NCBI GenBank assembly: GCA_003993805.1
Contig: RSEF01000002.1
Location: forward strand, 75,249,278 to 75,313,277
Length of the DNA: 64,000 nt
Direction: 5' to 3'
DNA from: Himantopus leucocephalus
Lineage: Eukaryota > Chordata > Aves > Charadriiformes > Recurvirostridae
Part shown: positions 50,961 through 62,243 of the stretch, in pieces
Layout: each line of letters begins with the position of its first letter
Numbering within the stretch: the stretch's first letter is position 1
Made by a program: the position numbers and the translations under genes
The notes under the pieces: model-generated
What the model saw: only the letters and a program-made list of their open reading frames with translations
What the model was told of the DNA's origin: nothing
Databases searched by the model: none

Positions 50961-53900
50961 TTGCATGGAGTTCATATCCCATTTTGAAGTGGAAAATTGT
51001 ATATAAAAGTGAATCTATAAAGTATATGAAGCTTATGGGGAAATTTTTTAAAAAAAGACAATCTGTGAATCTAGGTGTGTACCTCTACAGCATAACACCA
51101 TTTTCTACCCAATGTTACTTAGAATGAGTTGTAGGCCTGTATACTGTCCATTAGTGGGATTTGGGTTTATATGACAATAATGGTGCTCTCCATTGTCTTT
51201 CTGTTAACAAAGGAACAAGCGATCTTTTCCAATGAGGCGGTGGATTACTGGTAACTAGAGGACACCTTTTCCATCAAATTAGGTGCAGATTTGTCTTTGT
51301 GTTGTCTCTTCTCTTAACTGTGAATACTTTGTCTAGTAATTATTTCTGTCTAAAACTTCAAGATTCATAACATCAGCACCTTGTGAGACCCCTGTGAATC
51401 TGTGAGTTATATTTCTTTTAGACAATTACTATTTACTGTAAATCCTAAATATTCCTCTGTACAAAAAAAAAAGTCTCCTCATTCTCTACAGAAGCCCTCA
51501 CACTTTGATAATATTTTCCAAGGCTGATCTCTACATATGCTGTAAAATTGAACAGAAAAGTATTTGTGGATAAGTGTAATTTACTTTAATTTAATTGTAG
51601 TTTAAATCTGCAAGCTGTGGGCAGCAATTCAATTCTTAGGTTAGCTATTTGGAGTCTGATAGGAAGTTTGGATGGAGCTACTTTCTAACATTAAGAACCT
51701 CAAAAATTCTCTTGTGTTCATAAATCTTTCACTTCAGCATTTGCTTTGCTGTTAAGTTCCAGGAGTTTTCATTTCCATCAATACCTTCATGTGTGACAGC
51801 TGGTGTTTGAGTTTACAATTAGGAAGTGCTGTGCTGGAAAGTTGGCAAATTGTGGACAAGTGAAGAGGAATGGAATTTTAAGATTATTTGCCAGGTTTTT
51901 ATATTGATTGTAGACTTGGTATACAGAATATGGAAGCAGACAATAAAATCCAAGCCATACAAAAGGTGTTGAAAATTAGAACACCTCAACTTGAAGAGTG
52001 TTTTCCAGCAGTTGTTGAGTTTGATAACGAACAAGCTCATTTCTGTTAAGACATAAGTACAAATTTAAGTAAGTTAAATACAAATTTAATATAAGACACT
52101 CAGGATGTAATACTGTGAAATTCAGACCTCTCCATAATGACGAGTTTTCTATACCCAAAACAGAGAAAGCAGCTCACCTTCTTGTCCTGTTAGGAGTGTT
52201 CTACTGCGCCAGCATGAAGAACATGATATACTTCAAAGTAAAAAAAAGTTTATCAGATTGACATTTGCTTGTGATTTTTATTTTTGTTTGGATAATCATA
52301 GGGGGATTTTTTATTAGTGCTAATTAGCATATCAATATTATGGTCTTTTCAATCATAAATATTATAAAACCCTGCAATAGGCATCTGAAAATCTTACCAT
52401 TTAAAGTTCATTACTGTTCTTTTATTATATTTCCAATTCTTTGTTTTCTGAAACAATGTGAGATATACATTTATTTTATAATTAAGGTACAGCTTATTAG
52501 AAATCTAACCACTTTGTTGTCATCAGAATCTTTATACTAATGATTCTGCCATTTCTACTACAGGTGTTGACAGACATGTCTCCCTGGAGGAGGACAGCTT
52601 GTATTTTCTGTGCTTTGGTGAGATTCAGCAAGTGTATGTTGTCAGGACTGAGTCTTATGATATAAATACAATAAATTCCAGTATTCGCACAAATTTTGGT
52701 CTCACTTGGGAGAGGGAAGGGAACTCATTCAACCACCTGCCTACCCAATTTGCCTTCCTTTGGGAGAGAAGCGACAAGTCAGTTCTGCTGCAGGAAAACT
52801 CTGCTATATTTTACTCTGTTCTCTCCATTACTTATTCCTCCTCAGTGCAGTTCCTCCTCCTGAAAAGGTGGGAGGACCTTGCAACTTCACTCCCCAGGCA
52901 TCAAGAAAATGCTGTAGCACACCAGAAGAAGCAGGAGGACAGAACAGGAAGGTAAAATTAAATGAGGAGGAGGATCTGCTTTGCAAATTTGATGTGAAAG
53001 TAGAGGGCTGGGACAGAACTGATGCAGCATCTGACAGGATATGATTGATTTGAAATTTGGGTGGGTAGAAGTAATCTCTGTAAGAAATGAACATTTGTGT
53101 GAGTAAGACCTAGGACAGAGTCAGCGTTATCTTAATTAAATAAGCTTGGGAAAACAGCAACATCAGCTTTCAGACCAGCACATAGGGTATGACTAGGGGA
53201 CATACAAAAAATCTAGAATATAATCCTTGCAGGAAAAAAACCAACAAAACAGCAACCAGCTAAACTCTTATTATTCATTAATTTTTGCCTTTTGGGGGTC
53301 AAAATAGCAAATTTATATGCACTTTTTATTGACCACAGCATTTCTTGAAACAGTTATTTTAATAAAGAAGCAGTTTGATTCTACACGTGAGAGCTCTTTA
53401 ACATGATAATCTGGCATGCAGTACAGGAATCAGTGATTACATAATGAAGTAGGTGCTACTTCTATAAAATACATGGTGGGGAAACTGCTTAATTATTTCT
53501 TCTGGCTTATTTTTAGCTGTTGTAATTGAATATGTCATCTAAAGTTTCAGGAAAGAGAAGATTGAATTAATGTAAAGCTATAGTGACGATCTCTCTGAAC
53601 CACTCAGATGGCTGATTGCTCTGGTTTAGCACACAAAAATTCTATTTGTGCAGTGCATTACTCCTCAGAAGTGATGAAGAGACTGATGACCTGTAAAATA
53701 TGCTGTCCCCTTTACAGAAAGGAGGTGATAACAAAAGGAAAGTGCAGTAACAATAAAAAAGAAAGAACAACCTTTAAAACTTTATTAACCTAAAGTTTTT
53801 CATCAATCAGTAATTCCCCTAACGGGCAGTAAGAAAATTGTTTAAATCATATTTCTGGTATGAGAAGATCAGTTTTATTTAGACCAAATCATTATTTTTA

Positions 53901-54675
53901 AAAGCTTTTTAATCTGAAAATTTATATATTTGGGTTTTTTAAATAACAAGAAAGATATAATCTTGCAGGTAATGTAATTTCTATCCTTTGATCTATTTAC
54001 CCAAAAGGATTTATAAGTTGGATCTCACACTGCCAGTAACTGATCATAATAATTAAGAAATTACAATTTACCAGTCAGCAGTGAAATAAAAAATGAATGT
54101 TGCTGCGGAATGTATAAAGGCTGACATGCCACAGGAGGAGTTACACAGAGGAGTTAGAACTACAGGGAGAATAATATAATATACCAATATCAGATTCTGT
54201 CATTACCTTATATGTTTTCACTTGGGTCTGTTGGGTCCGTCTTGATTTGTCCATGTATGCCCATGCACTTTTCTCCATTTATCTTGCGAAAAAAAAGGAA
54301 AATGAAAATAAGGAAATGAACCGTACCACTATCAAAGCAAAGAGCTACTCTCATGCTTAACTCTGTTATGTGCCTGTGTCTTGAGCTTGTCTGCGATCTT
54401 ACCAGAAGGCAGCAATCTTGAGTATCTTGCTGGTCTTCTCATGGTGCACAGTCACCAACAACTTCAGGGCTGTGAAGAATATGTCCATGAATAAGACATA
54501 TTTATGGAACCAGAAGACAAATGATCCACCGATATCCTGTTTTCTATAGACTGATAAAGTACATGGACCCCTAAAGGGCCAGGGAAGAATGGTTAAATAA
54601 TGTATGCTGCGAATGTGTCATTATCCAGTAAAACATTAAAAGAGCATTACAGCTGTTTCAGGAAATTCACAGTTC

Positions 54676-54794
54676 AGGGTGAAATATACCATATGTCCAT
54701 CAATACCTAGGCACGACAGGGTGCATTAAAAAAGCTATTTAGGTGGCTCCCCATTGTGCCAAAGCTTTTGAGGACATATGGTACCTTTCACCCT
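54676..54794. other. 119-nt long imperfect hairpin (MITE- or pre-microRNA-like)
   Basis: The terminal 23 bases are reverse complements at 21 positions. AGGGTGAAA (54676-54684) pairs with TTTCACCCT (54786-54794). After a 2x2 internal loop, TACCATATGTCC (54687-54698) pairs with GGACATATGGTA (54772-54783). Further in, TCAA (54700-54703) pairs with TTGA (54768-54771) and GGCAC (54710-54714) with GTGCC (54756-54760), leaving a mostly unpaired end of about 41 nt. Size and shape suit a pre-microRNA or the remnant of a short terminal-inverted-repeat transposon; the CAGGG-like outer end recalls hAT elements. No target duplication was found and no second copy exists in the window. It is not part of any repeat I recognise. 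Confidence 0.7.
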
Positions 54795-55125
54795 TGACTT
54801 ACATTTCCTTTCATTCATTGTTTTCTGTAGCCACCTTAAACATTCTTTGAACGTCATTTTTGTTTCCAGTTGTATATGTATGTGTGAATGAACATGTGCA
54901 TGAGAAAGAGAAGGAGGGGCAGTTTCCTCTTAGAAGACCTCCTGTTCTTAGAGACTGAAAGATTCTGTGCCAAATTTGGCAATCCTCATTGCTTCATAGG
55001 CAGGCAACAAGTGAATTTCAGATAATGTATGAAAGATATTAAAGGGAACAAAAAAGAATTCTCAGCATTAAACCAGAAAATGAAAATAGGACAATAAGAT
55101 CCTGGTTCACGACTAGAAGATGAGA

Positions 55126-55215
55126 TAATAATAACTCTAATAATAGCAACAGTAACGGTACCGGTAACAGTAATAGCAACAGCAATAATAACAGCAACAG
55201 CAATAACAGTAACAC
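55126..55215. repeat. Degenerate AAT/AAC/AGC trinucleotide repeat
   Basis: Units of ATA, GCA, ACA and GTA alternate, with GGTACC at the centre. On the other strand the frame reads as a long leucine run (55039-55266), which is a product of the repeat and not a leucine-rich gene. Confidence 0.75.
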
Positions 55216-57875
55216 TGAATAAACCATGAGTATTTTTACTAATGGACTGTAATGAATTACCTGCATAAATTTATAGAGAAACAGACAATTCTCTCTTTAG
55301 AAAGTGCATACTAGATGGATTATTTATCTCCTTATTTGAAGAATTTCTCATGCCCGATGTCCTACTAAGGGGAATCCACCTCTCTATTTTGTGTTCTTTG
55401 TTCGTTTTCTAAAAATTGATAAACTGAATATGTGCTAGATGTCTTTTCGATATACAGGCAAGTAAGTTCCCTGTGGAAAGTGCCAAGATTCTCTTCTATC
55501 TTAGTATTGTCCTTCTGAGTAGATCCAGTACATCTTGGAATAAGACGTTTATATGCACCCTAAGAGAGTGCATCAGGACACCTTGCAGATGTTTATCGCT
55601 TGAAGAGTAGGGAAGAACTCTTCTCTCTGAATTAAGTCAAGAGAGACTCTGAGAAGTAGATTAAGAAAAGAACAAAGTACTGCAAAACTGATTTTGTAGC
55701 ACCCAGTCTCTTGTCTCTTTAATTCCTAGCATCTGTGTGCTCGGGTGAGGTACTTACTTCTTAGTTTCATGTCTAGAAGGAATTAAGTGTCTGGGAGCTG
55801 GAGACAAGAAAGCTAGCCTACTAATTGTAGTGGGATGCCAAAGAAAGTCAAAAGGATAATGTCAGAAGAGGATGCATTAAGCTCAACTGCTTTGAAGACT
55901 ATGGTAGCTTATTCAGTCCTTTAAGAAGGTTCTTATCCCCCAAATGGGATACACAGACACCTGCCTGTTCGCAGCTTAAGTGCCAAAGGCAATGGAAATG
56001 TGGTATCCACTATTCATTATTTCATTGATTTCTTGTCCCAGGGAGTGCAAATTTGTTCTGTATGAGAGGATTTGACTTCACTTCTATGGAAAAATATTAA
56101 ATGTGATATAATTTCATAGATTAGGGGATTTTTATTTTCCCCTGATGTATTTAATTCTGTTTTCATGAAATGACCAAGTATTTAGGCTAGAGAGAAGAAA
56201 AGAATATGCATGAATTATTCATTAACTTGACTCTTAGACCAGTTACCCAGGGGAAAGGCTTCAGTTCAAGTTCTTACTTCCAGAACAGTATTAATATAAA
56301 ACACCTAAAGATTTAATAGCAGGCTGAGAGGTGGTAGCAACCTAAACAATTACCCATTATTTGTGGAGATCTGTTCCATGTAGTTTCTTCTACCCAGTTT
56401 CTGTCATGAATTGTTTTTCTTCTGAAGTCTCAGCACATTACTTTTAAGGCTCTTATTGTTAGAAAAAGTAGAAGAAAATATACCACTCATCACCCAAATG
56501 GGAAAATGTTACAATGAGGTTCAAAAAGGCATTCATAAAAATAAAAAGTCCAGAACAAAATATAAAATATCCTGTAACTGAATCTGGAATGCAATCTGTT
56601 ATGCATGAGAAATGGTTATTTATGAATCTTCTACAAATAAAAAAATCCAAGAAACAAAAAAGAATGATAAAGAAGAAATGATATTTATTCAACATACCTT
56701 GCAGAAGAGTTGCAGCAACAAGAATTGCTGATCTACATCAGCTGAGTGCACACATATCCTGTGCTTAGTTTAGCCTGCTATATATTAAACAAAATTTACT
56801 GGATACTAGAGTATTTACCCTAAGCTGATTTAGTAAATTACAGCTAATGCTAGAACAGTAGAGAGCTGGGGCCAATATCTTTCATATCCTTTGCTCCTGA
56901 CATCAGCTGAGCAATGATTAGAAAGCACATTAGGTAGAATGTATTGTATCTAACCACTATTTGGATATACTAGGGACTGCGGCTGAATTAAAGTTGGCAA
57001 ATACTTTTAAGAAATGAGCATTAATAAGCCATACCAAAGACAGAGGAAACCAAATCTCCCCTGCATATGAGTGATTAAATCACCCATTGACAATGGTATT
57101 AATGAGCTAAAAAATGTGGAATTCTGTCAAAGAAGCAAATACAGTGATATATGGTAGCTCTTCTAAAATTCATATCCCTCAAGGAAGCTTTTCTGAGACT
57201 TTGAAAAATCAAGCATTTTGGCCAAAGAACTGAACACGCTCACAGTTGCTCTGTGTTTTCAAAGACTTGTCTTTCCCAAATGTACCCTCTCTGCTTCACT
57301 TCACTAATCTGTTTGATAGATCCTATACACCAGAATATTCTGTCTTAAAGGGTTTTGGAAGTTATGAACTTGGTAAAACCCCATCGGTAGTGCCATGAAA
57401 GGGGTTTTAGCTGATTTTGTAAGAGGTGAGGATAAGGGCAAACTATGGGAAATATGTACAGAATATCTTATGATGCCGACAATGATATCCAAACCTACAA
57501 GGAAATGTGAAGTGCTGAAGTCTAGTTTTCACTTCAGAAACAAAGTAGAAATGGGCTTTTTTGTTTATTCTTATTCCTTCTCGCAATCAAAGCTTGTTTC
57601 CAGGGTTTAGAAAGAGGGAGGAAGATATTAAAATGGATTCTCTGTGCCCACATAGGCCTGTTGTCTCCTTCTGTCCCCATTAGGAGATGAAGAATTTTCA
57701 TGCAGGGTTTTCAAAAGCTCCCTTTAATCCATCTGTCTCCTAATGATTGATGCTAGATTTTATTACCAAGTGTAATGAGCCTAAATGAATGTTCACTTCC
57801 TTTATTTAGAACTTTTTGTTCTCTAGCTGTAGTAAGTTTGCTACCCTATAAAAATTTAAATAAGATCTCTGGATC

Positions 57876-57948
57876 CTTTCCTCTTCCCTTTCTCCTTTCC
57901 TCATCCTTTTCCCCTTTCTTTTTCTTTCTTTTTGCTCTTTCCTTTCTC
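57876..57948 (+). repeat. Polypyrimidine tract next to a CR1 fragment
   Basis: CCTTTCCTCTTCCC-type sequence with only a few interrupting purines. It directly abuts the truncated edge of a minus-strand CR1, replacing where the rest of that CR1 should be. On the other strand the CR1 frame runs into a lysine/arginine/glutamate-rich stretch because of it. Confidence 0.75.
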
Positions 57949-58190
57949 CTTTGTCCTTGTTGAACTTCACAAAATTCTTATTCACCCACTCTTCCAGCCT
58001 ATCCAGGTCTTCCTGCAGGGTGGCTCTCCCATCCAAAGTGTCCACTTCCACACTCAGTTTGGTATCATCGACAAACTTCATCAGGGTACACTTGATCACA
58101 TCATCCAAATGACTTCTGAAGATATTAAACAGCATTGGGCCCAGTATCAATCCCAGGGGGAACCCACTTGTGACAGGTTGCCAGCCTGAA
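57949..58190 (-). mobile_element. CR1 LINE RT fragment
   Basis: On the minus strand one frame encodes the RT active-site region: ILGPMLFNIF, then DDVIKCTLMKFVDDTKL (the catalytic Asp pair in FVDD), RATLQEDLDRLEEW and FVKFNKDK. The piece lacks both ends of the element. Its 3' side stops at a polypyrimidine tract with no CR1 tail, so it was cut by deletion or recombination; normal CR1 truncation removes the 5' side. It is a different copy from that at 22.5 kb, since the sequence around the active site differs. Confidence 0.92.
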
Positions 58191-58340
58191 AATGTTGTGC
58201 ACTGGCAGGATAAAAAATATCACAAGCTTGAACAATTAAGACAACAGAGTAAAATGATTCCTAGAGACATCATGGTCACTGGGGAGAAAAGAGTCTTAAA
58301 GTAGACTTCAAAACAAATCTGCAAATTAGATTTTGGGCAG

Positions 58341-58370
58341 AAAATAAATAAATAAATAAATACATAAATT
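58341..58370 (+). repeat. (AAAT)n microsatellite
   Basis: Five to six AAAT units, then a TACATAAATT variant. Short and imperfect. Confidence 0.75.
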
Positions 58371-59520
58371 AATTTAATCCTAGCTGTCAATAAAATCATC
58401 ATTCCCTTTCTCTCCATAATGATCTACTTCTATTTATGAAATTATTTATTGTAAATATACCATGCCAAATAGGGAGTAGTGACTGGAAATTAAAGAGGCA
58501 GGGTGAACCTTCTTTTCAAAATATGTCAGTAAACTGATTTAGATTAAGTCATGCATCAATTTCAAAATTGTCAGGTATTAACATCTGCAATGTGTACAGT
58601 GGATAAGAAATTGATTTACTTTGTATTTATATATTTCTGGAAATCCAGTACTGTAAATATCCCTGCTTATAATATTGAGCCTATTTCTATGCATAAATCT
58701 AGTGGAGAAGGTTCTTCTTCCTTCCCCTCCTATCTCTCCCACCCCCAACAGATGTGCAATAAAAGTGTTCTATTTAAAAAAAAAAAAAACGACACAAGGG
58801 ACAAAAGCAACAAAGTGTGAATAAGTGAAGCCCTAAGGCCATACCAGCTTCCACTAGTCTTCCAGGTGAAGATTTTCAAAAGACACCAAGGCTGTTGACA
58901 TGAAAATCACATTAAAAGTCATTGAGATTTGAGTACATTTAGGCTTCTTTGAAAATGCCTCTCAATTTTTTCTTTAGTATCAAGATATAAGGACAATTAA
59001 GAAACTTACTTTTCAGTGCCCAGACCTTGTGTTTGAACAGAGTGCTTTCCCTCTCCTCTGAGTGCAAATTCCCAGTAGCAATCCTTCAGACTGTACGCTT
59101 TATTGTATTTAAAATACAGCCTCTCCCCTTCATTTTAATGAAAATCAAAACTGAATCGTATAAATTACCACAGCCTGCAGGAAAAAAACCTCTTTTAATC
59201 CTATGTAATACATAGGCTTGCAAGAGTGATTCCTATAGTTGCTGTATTTCTAGATCTTTCTTATGTACATAATTTTTTGACTATTTGTCGCTAGAAACCT
59301 ATATTTTTCTATCCCTGATTTTTATTAATCCCCCCTATTTTCTTACTTCCTTTTCCCTTTGTCTTAGTGGTTAGCTCTTTAGTATCATTACTGAGAGCAA
59401 TACTAAGTAGCAGCAATAAGAGAGCAGGCATCCTTCTCAGTGGCATACATGTGTGTTTAACAGTGCAAGTTCACACTAATTCCCCTGCCTGGGCTTTTAT
59501 CTTCCTTTAGGGGGTAACAG

Positions 59521-59612
59521 TTCCAGAGGCTTAACTCTGGGCTGCTGAAAGTTGAATCACACTGCTGGTGGCTTTGGCTGTGCTTTCTTCACTCACAGGC
59601 AAGCCTCTGGAA
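59521..59612. other. Perfect 12-bp inverted repeat, 68-base spacer
   Basis: TTCCAGAGGCTT (59521-59532) and AAGCCTCTGGAA (59601-59612) are exact reverse complements. One G-U and one A-U pair could extend the stem outward. The spacer does not fold onto itself obviously. It could be a cruciform-forming site, a paired binding site or chance. Confidence 0.5.
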
Positions 59613-61227
59613 TTAAACCACAGCCTCACTTGACAAAAGCAACATGTTCTGAAAAGCGGCTGTTGATTTGAGGGAAACAGTGAGATTTGGGTGGTAACTG
59701 CTCTGTTTATTTTCTATATGTAGACTTGAGCGATTCCTTCCTGTAAGGACAGAAGTAGAGCAATATAGAGCAAGGCTTGGACAAGACACTGAAGGACATC
59801 AATACATTTCTGCTAACAGCTTTGCCCTTTGTACGTATTTGTCTTTATTGACTTTTGTCTTTTTAACCTGCAGTTAAGCTGCGTTTGACTGCCCATCTGT
59901 TGAGCTAGTCCCACCATTGAAGGGTGAGACAAAATGTTTCTAATATCCTCAGAAAATATGGCACAGTAGATTGTAAGAAAGTACTTGGGAATTAATTTAC
60001 TGTCCTTTATACTGCATTTAGTAACAATGACTGAATTACTGAACTTGGGGTGCTTCTGAGCACCTGATCCAGATACGCCCTCCAGACATACTGCAACTCC
60101 ACTGTGAAGTCTGAGTATTCACCATTCAGTCTCAACACCTTAGGTTATTAGGAAGGAAATCTATATATAAAAGTTGATGACAGTCATTGTGCAGTGGTTC
60201 TTCACATGAGATGTCTTCAGGTTCCTTACCATAGGCTGGTAGATTGGTACCCCAAGGTTCACTTCAGATAAACTCAACATTACGAATGAGACTTAATATA
60301 CCTTACAGACATTGTCAATATGCTATCAGAGCTTTGGTAAATCAACACAGCTCCCTTGAACCAGTTTACTTGAGTAGCAATGTTACTTTCCTATTTGTGT
60401 GTGGAACTGGAAGATTTCTGTCAAGGATGTCAATAGAAAACTAATCTTTGTTTTGTTGGAACAGGTCATGTTTGGGTCATGGAATGCATTGTGTAGACAG
60501 GAAATAAATGGTGCTAATGACATAAAGACCTGAGTATGATGAATTCTCACAAACAGAAAAGCATTAGATTCTCTATATTTTTAAAAAGTCTATAAATTAG
60601 GACTGTATAACTGCATGAAAAAAAAGTGTTTTTTTTTCCAAGTAAATTTTTTTTGTCCAGAAGTTGTTTACTTGTATCAAAAAGAGAAATGCATAAAAGA
60701 ATCTGGTATTTCTTCCATACATCGGTGTTTACTTACAAAGAATACATGGAAAATTTTCTGTGAAGAAAACAGCCAAACTGGTTTCTTTATTCCCTTTCAC
60801 ACATTATGCACAACTTTTCTTATCTGTTTATCAGTCAGTCATGCTGCTAAATTTTTCGTGGTTGCGTTTGGTGGCTTTTGTTCTTTATTTTTATATTTCT
60901 GTGAAGCTTTACTTTTTTTTTTTTTTACTTAAATAGACAGTGTAAGCATTCTGCATGAAGCTCCATCAAGCGTCTTATAACATATGGTGCAACTAGTACT
61001 TGAGATTTCTCACATGCTTGGGAATTGGTTAATGATGCCTACGGTTTCTGCCACATGATTCTCTAAAGGAGTTTGGTCATTCCTTACACTTACCTCAGAC
61101 TGAAGACAGTGGCTATGACTGTTGAGGTCAACAGGTTTTTTTCACGGCTTCTAAGCACAGCTAACACATATGCTTTAGTGAAAAACCATTTATCAGGATC
61201 AGACAGAATAGATTACAATGGCTGAAA

Positions 61228-61303
61228 CTCTATGGTCTGCATTATACAGGACCTTAGGCCAGATGACTTTTAGTCCCCTGTTGGCCCTAAAATCTATAGA
61301 TTA
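61228..61303 (+). mobile_element. Ancient CR1 3' tail
   Basis: The phrases GGTCTGCATTATACAGGACC, GGCCAGATGACTTTTAGTCC and GTTGGCCCTAAAATCTATAG follow the 3' end of the old CR1 lineage (family pattern: tgcaggaggtcagactagatgat... then cccttctggccttaaaatctatga). Only about 75 bases remain. It predates the avian-specific CR1 copies nearby. Confidence 0.7.
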
Positions 61304-61667
61304 GAAAGAATAGCTCTCACAAAGTACTAAAACAACTCTTCCATTTTTCATCTAAGGCCTCATTATCTGATGTCAAAAAATGCCCCAAAAGGCGCAAATA
61401 GTTGAAATAAAATTAATATAATGTTATATCCTAAGTATTGAAACTATATTTCTAAAAGAGTAAAGCTAATGTGTTGGGCTTAGGTGACAAGGTTTTGGTA
61501 GCCGGGAGGGGGAGACAAGAAGGGATGGGGCTGCAGCCGTGGCCTCTGTGGGAAGAGGCCAGTGTCTGCCCTGTGCCAGACAGAGCCTGTTCGAGCCGGC
61601 TCCACAATCAACCCCCTACAGGAGACAGCTAAGCCCATCAGCCAAGCTGGTAGCACCTCTGGAAAAT

Positions 61668-61677
61668 CATATTTAAG
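61668..61677 (+). promoter_or_regulatory. TATA-like element of the 61.5-kb LTR
   Basis: CATATTTAAG sits about 200 bases into the LTR, at the same place as ATATATTTAAG in the 43.5-kb copy, consistent with the U3 core promoter. Confidence 0.5.
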
Positions 61678-62061
61678 AAAGGGTAGAAAACATTGCACAG
61701 AGAGAGGAGGAGGGAACAAAAAGAGTGGTAAACAACAGGAAATACCAAGGTCAGAGAAGGAGGAGGTACTCCACAGCAGAGTAGATATCTACTGTGGCCC
61801 GGGGAGGACACATGCTGGAGCAGTTCGATATTCCTGAAGGAACTGTGGCCCATGGAGAGCCCCACTAGAGCAGAAGAAAAGTCTGAGGAGGAAGGAGCAT
61901 CAGAGAGAAACTATGTACTGACTGTAACAAACATACACCATACACACATCCCCACCGTGCTACTCAGAGTGGTGAGAGCTACGTGGAAGGAAGGACCTGG
62001 AAAGAGTGGGAAGAAATGTGTTGATTTAATGTTTATCTTGCTTCTCACTCCCCAAATCGGC

Positions 62062-62067
62062 AATAAA
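62062..62067 (+). terminator. Polyadenylation signal of the 61.5-kb LTR
   Basis: AATAAA is followed by AATTAGTCTGTTTTGCCTG, a T/GT-rich downstream region, at the expected R/U5 position. Confidence 0.65.
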
Positions 62068-62243
62068 TTAAATTAATTAGTCTGTTTTGCCTGTCATAGT
62101 GAATTGTAAGCAATCTCCCTGTCTTTATCTCAATCCACATGCTTTCTCATCCTCTTTTCTCCCCATGTCCTGTTGAGGGGGCGGAGGGAGTGTGTGAGTG
62201 GTTGGGTCAACATTTGGCTGTTTGCCAAGGCTAACTGACCACA

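Larger units (their letters stand above)
50961..57875. other. Unique AT-rich non-coding sequence
   Basis: No gene supported. The plus-strand frame at 52599-52955 (118 codons) overlaps another of 112 codons; both lack a recognisable domain. An acceptor/donor-like pair brackets 52564-52617 but the codons are unrecognised. The 119-nt hairpin at 54676-54794 and the trinucleotide repeat at 55126-55215 are listed separately. Confidence 0.55.
58191..61227. other. Unique AT-rich non-coding sequence
   Basis: No gene supported. It holds an AAAT repeat (58341-58370), a 13-A run near 58776 and an inverted repeat at 59521-59612. The open frame at 60615-60932 (105 codons) begins and ends in T-rich, phenylalanine-coding runs and is composition-driven. 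Confidence 0.55.
61472..62243 (+). mobile_element. Full-length LTR of an avian endogenous retrovirus
   Basis: It starts TGTTGGGCTTAGGTGACAAG and ends CTAACTGACCACA, giving TG...CA ends 772 bp apart. Internal landmarks match an avian LTR family: GGTAGCACCTCTGG, a TATA-like CATATTTAAG (61668-61677), repeated CCCATGGAGAG/CTGGAGCAG-type units, AATAAATTAAA near 62062, then GTCTGTTTTGCC and CTCCCTGTCTTTATCTC in U5. The left third aligns with the fragment at 43457-43735. No internal viral genes flank it, so it is a solo LTR. A clean target duplication is not evident (CTAATG on the left versus CCTACG on the right). Open frames on both strands across it are incidental. Confidence 0.88.

Noticed and set aside
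52564..52617. Exon-like segment: acceptor-like CTACAG and donor-like GTGAGA
   Set aside because: The codons between are not recognisable and the frame simply continues past the donor; such pairs are common by chance.
55039..55266. Leucine-rich minus-strand frame
   Set aside because: Translation of a trinucleotide repeat.
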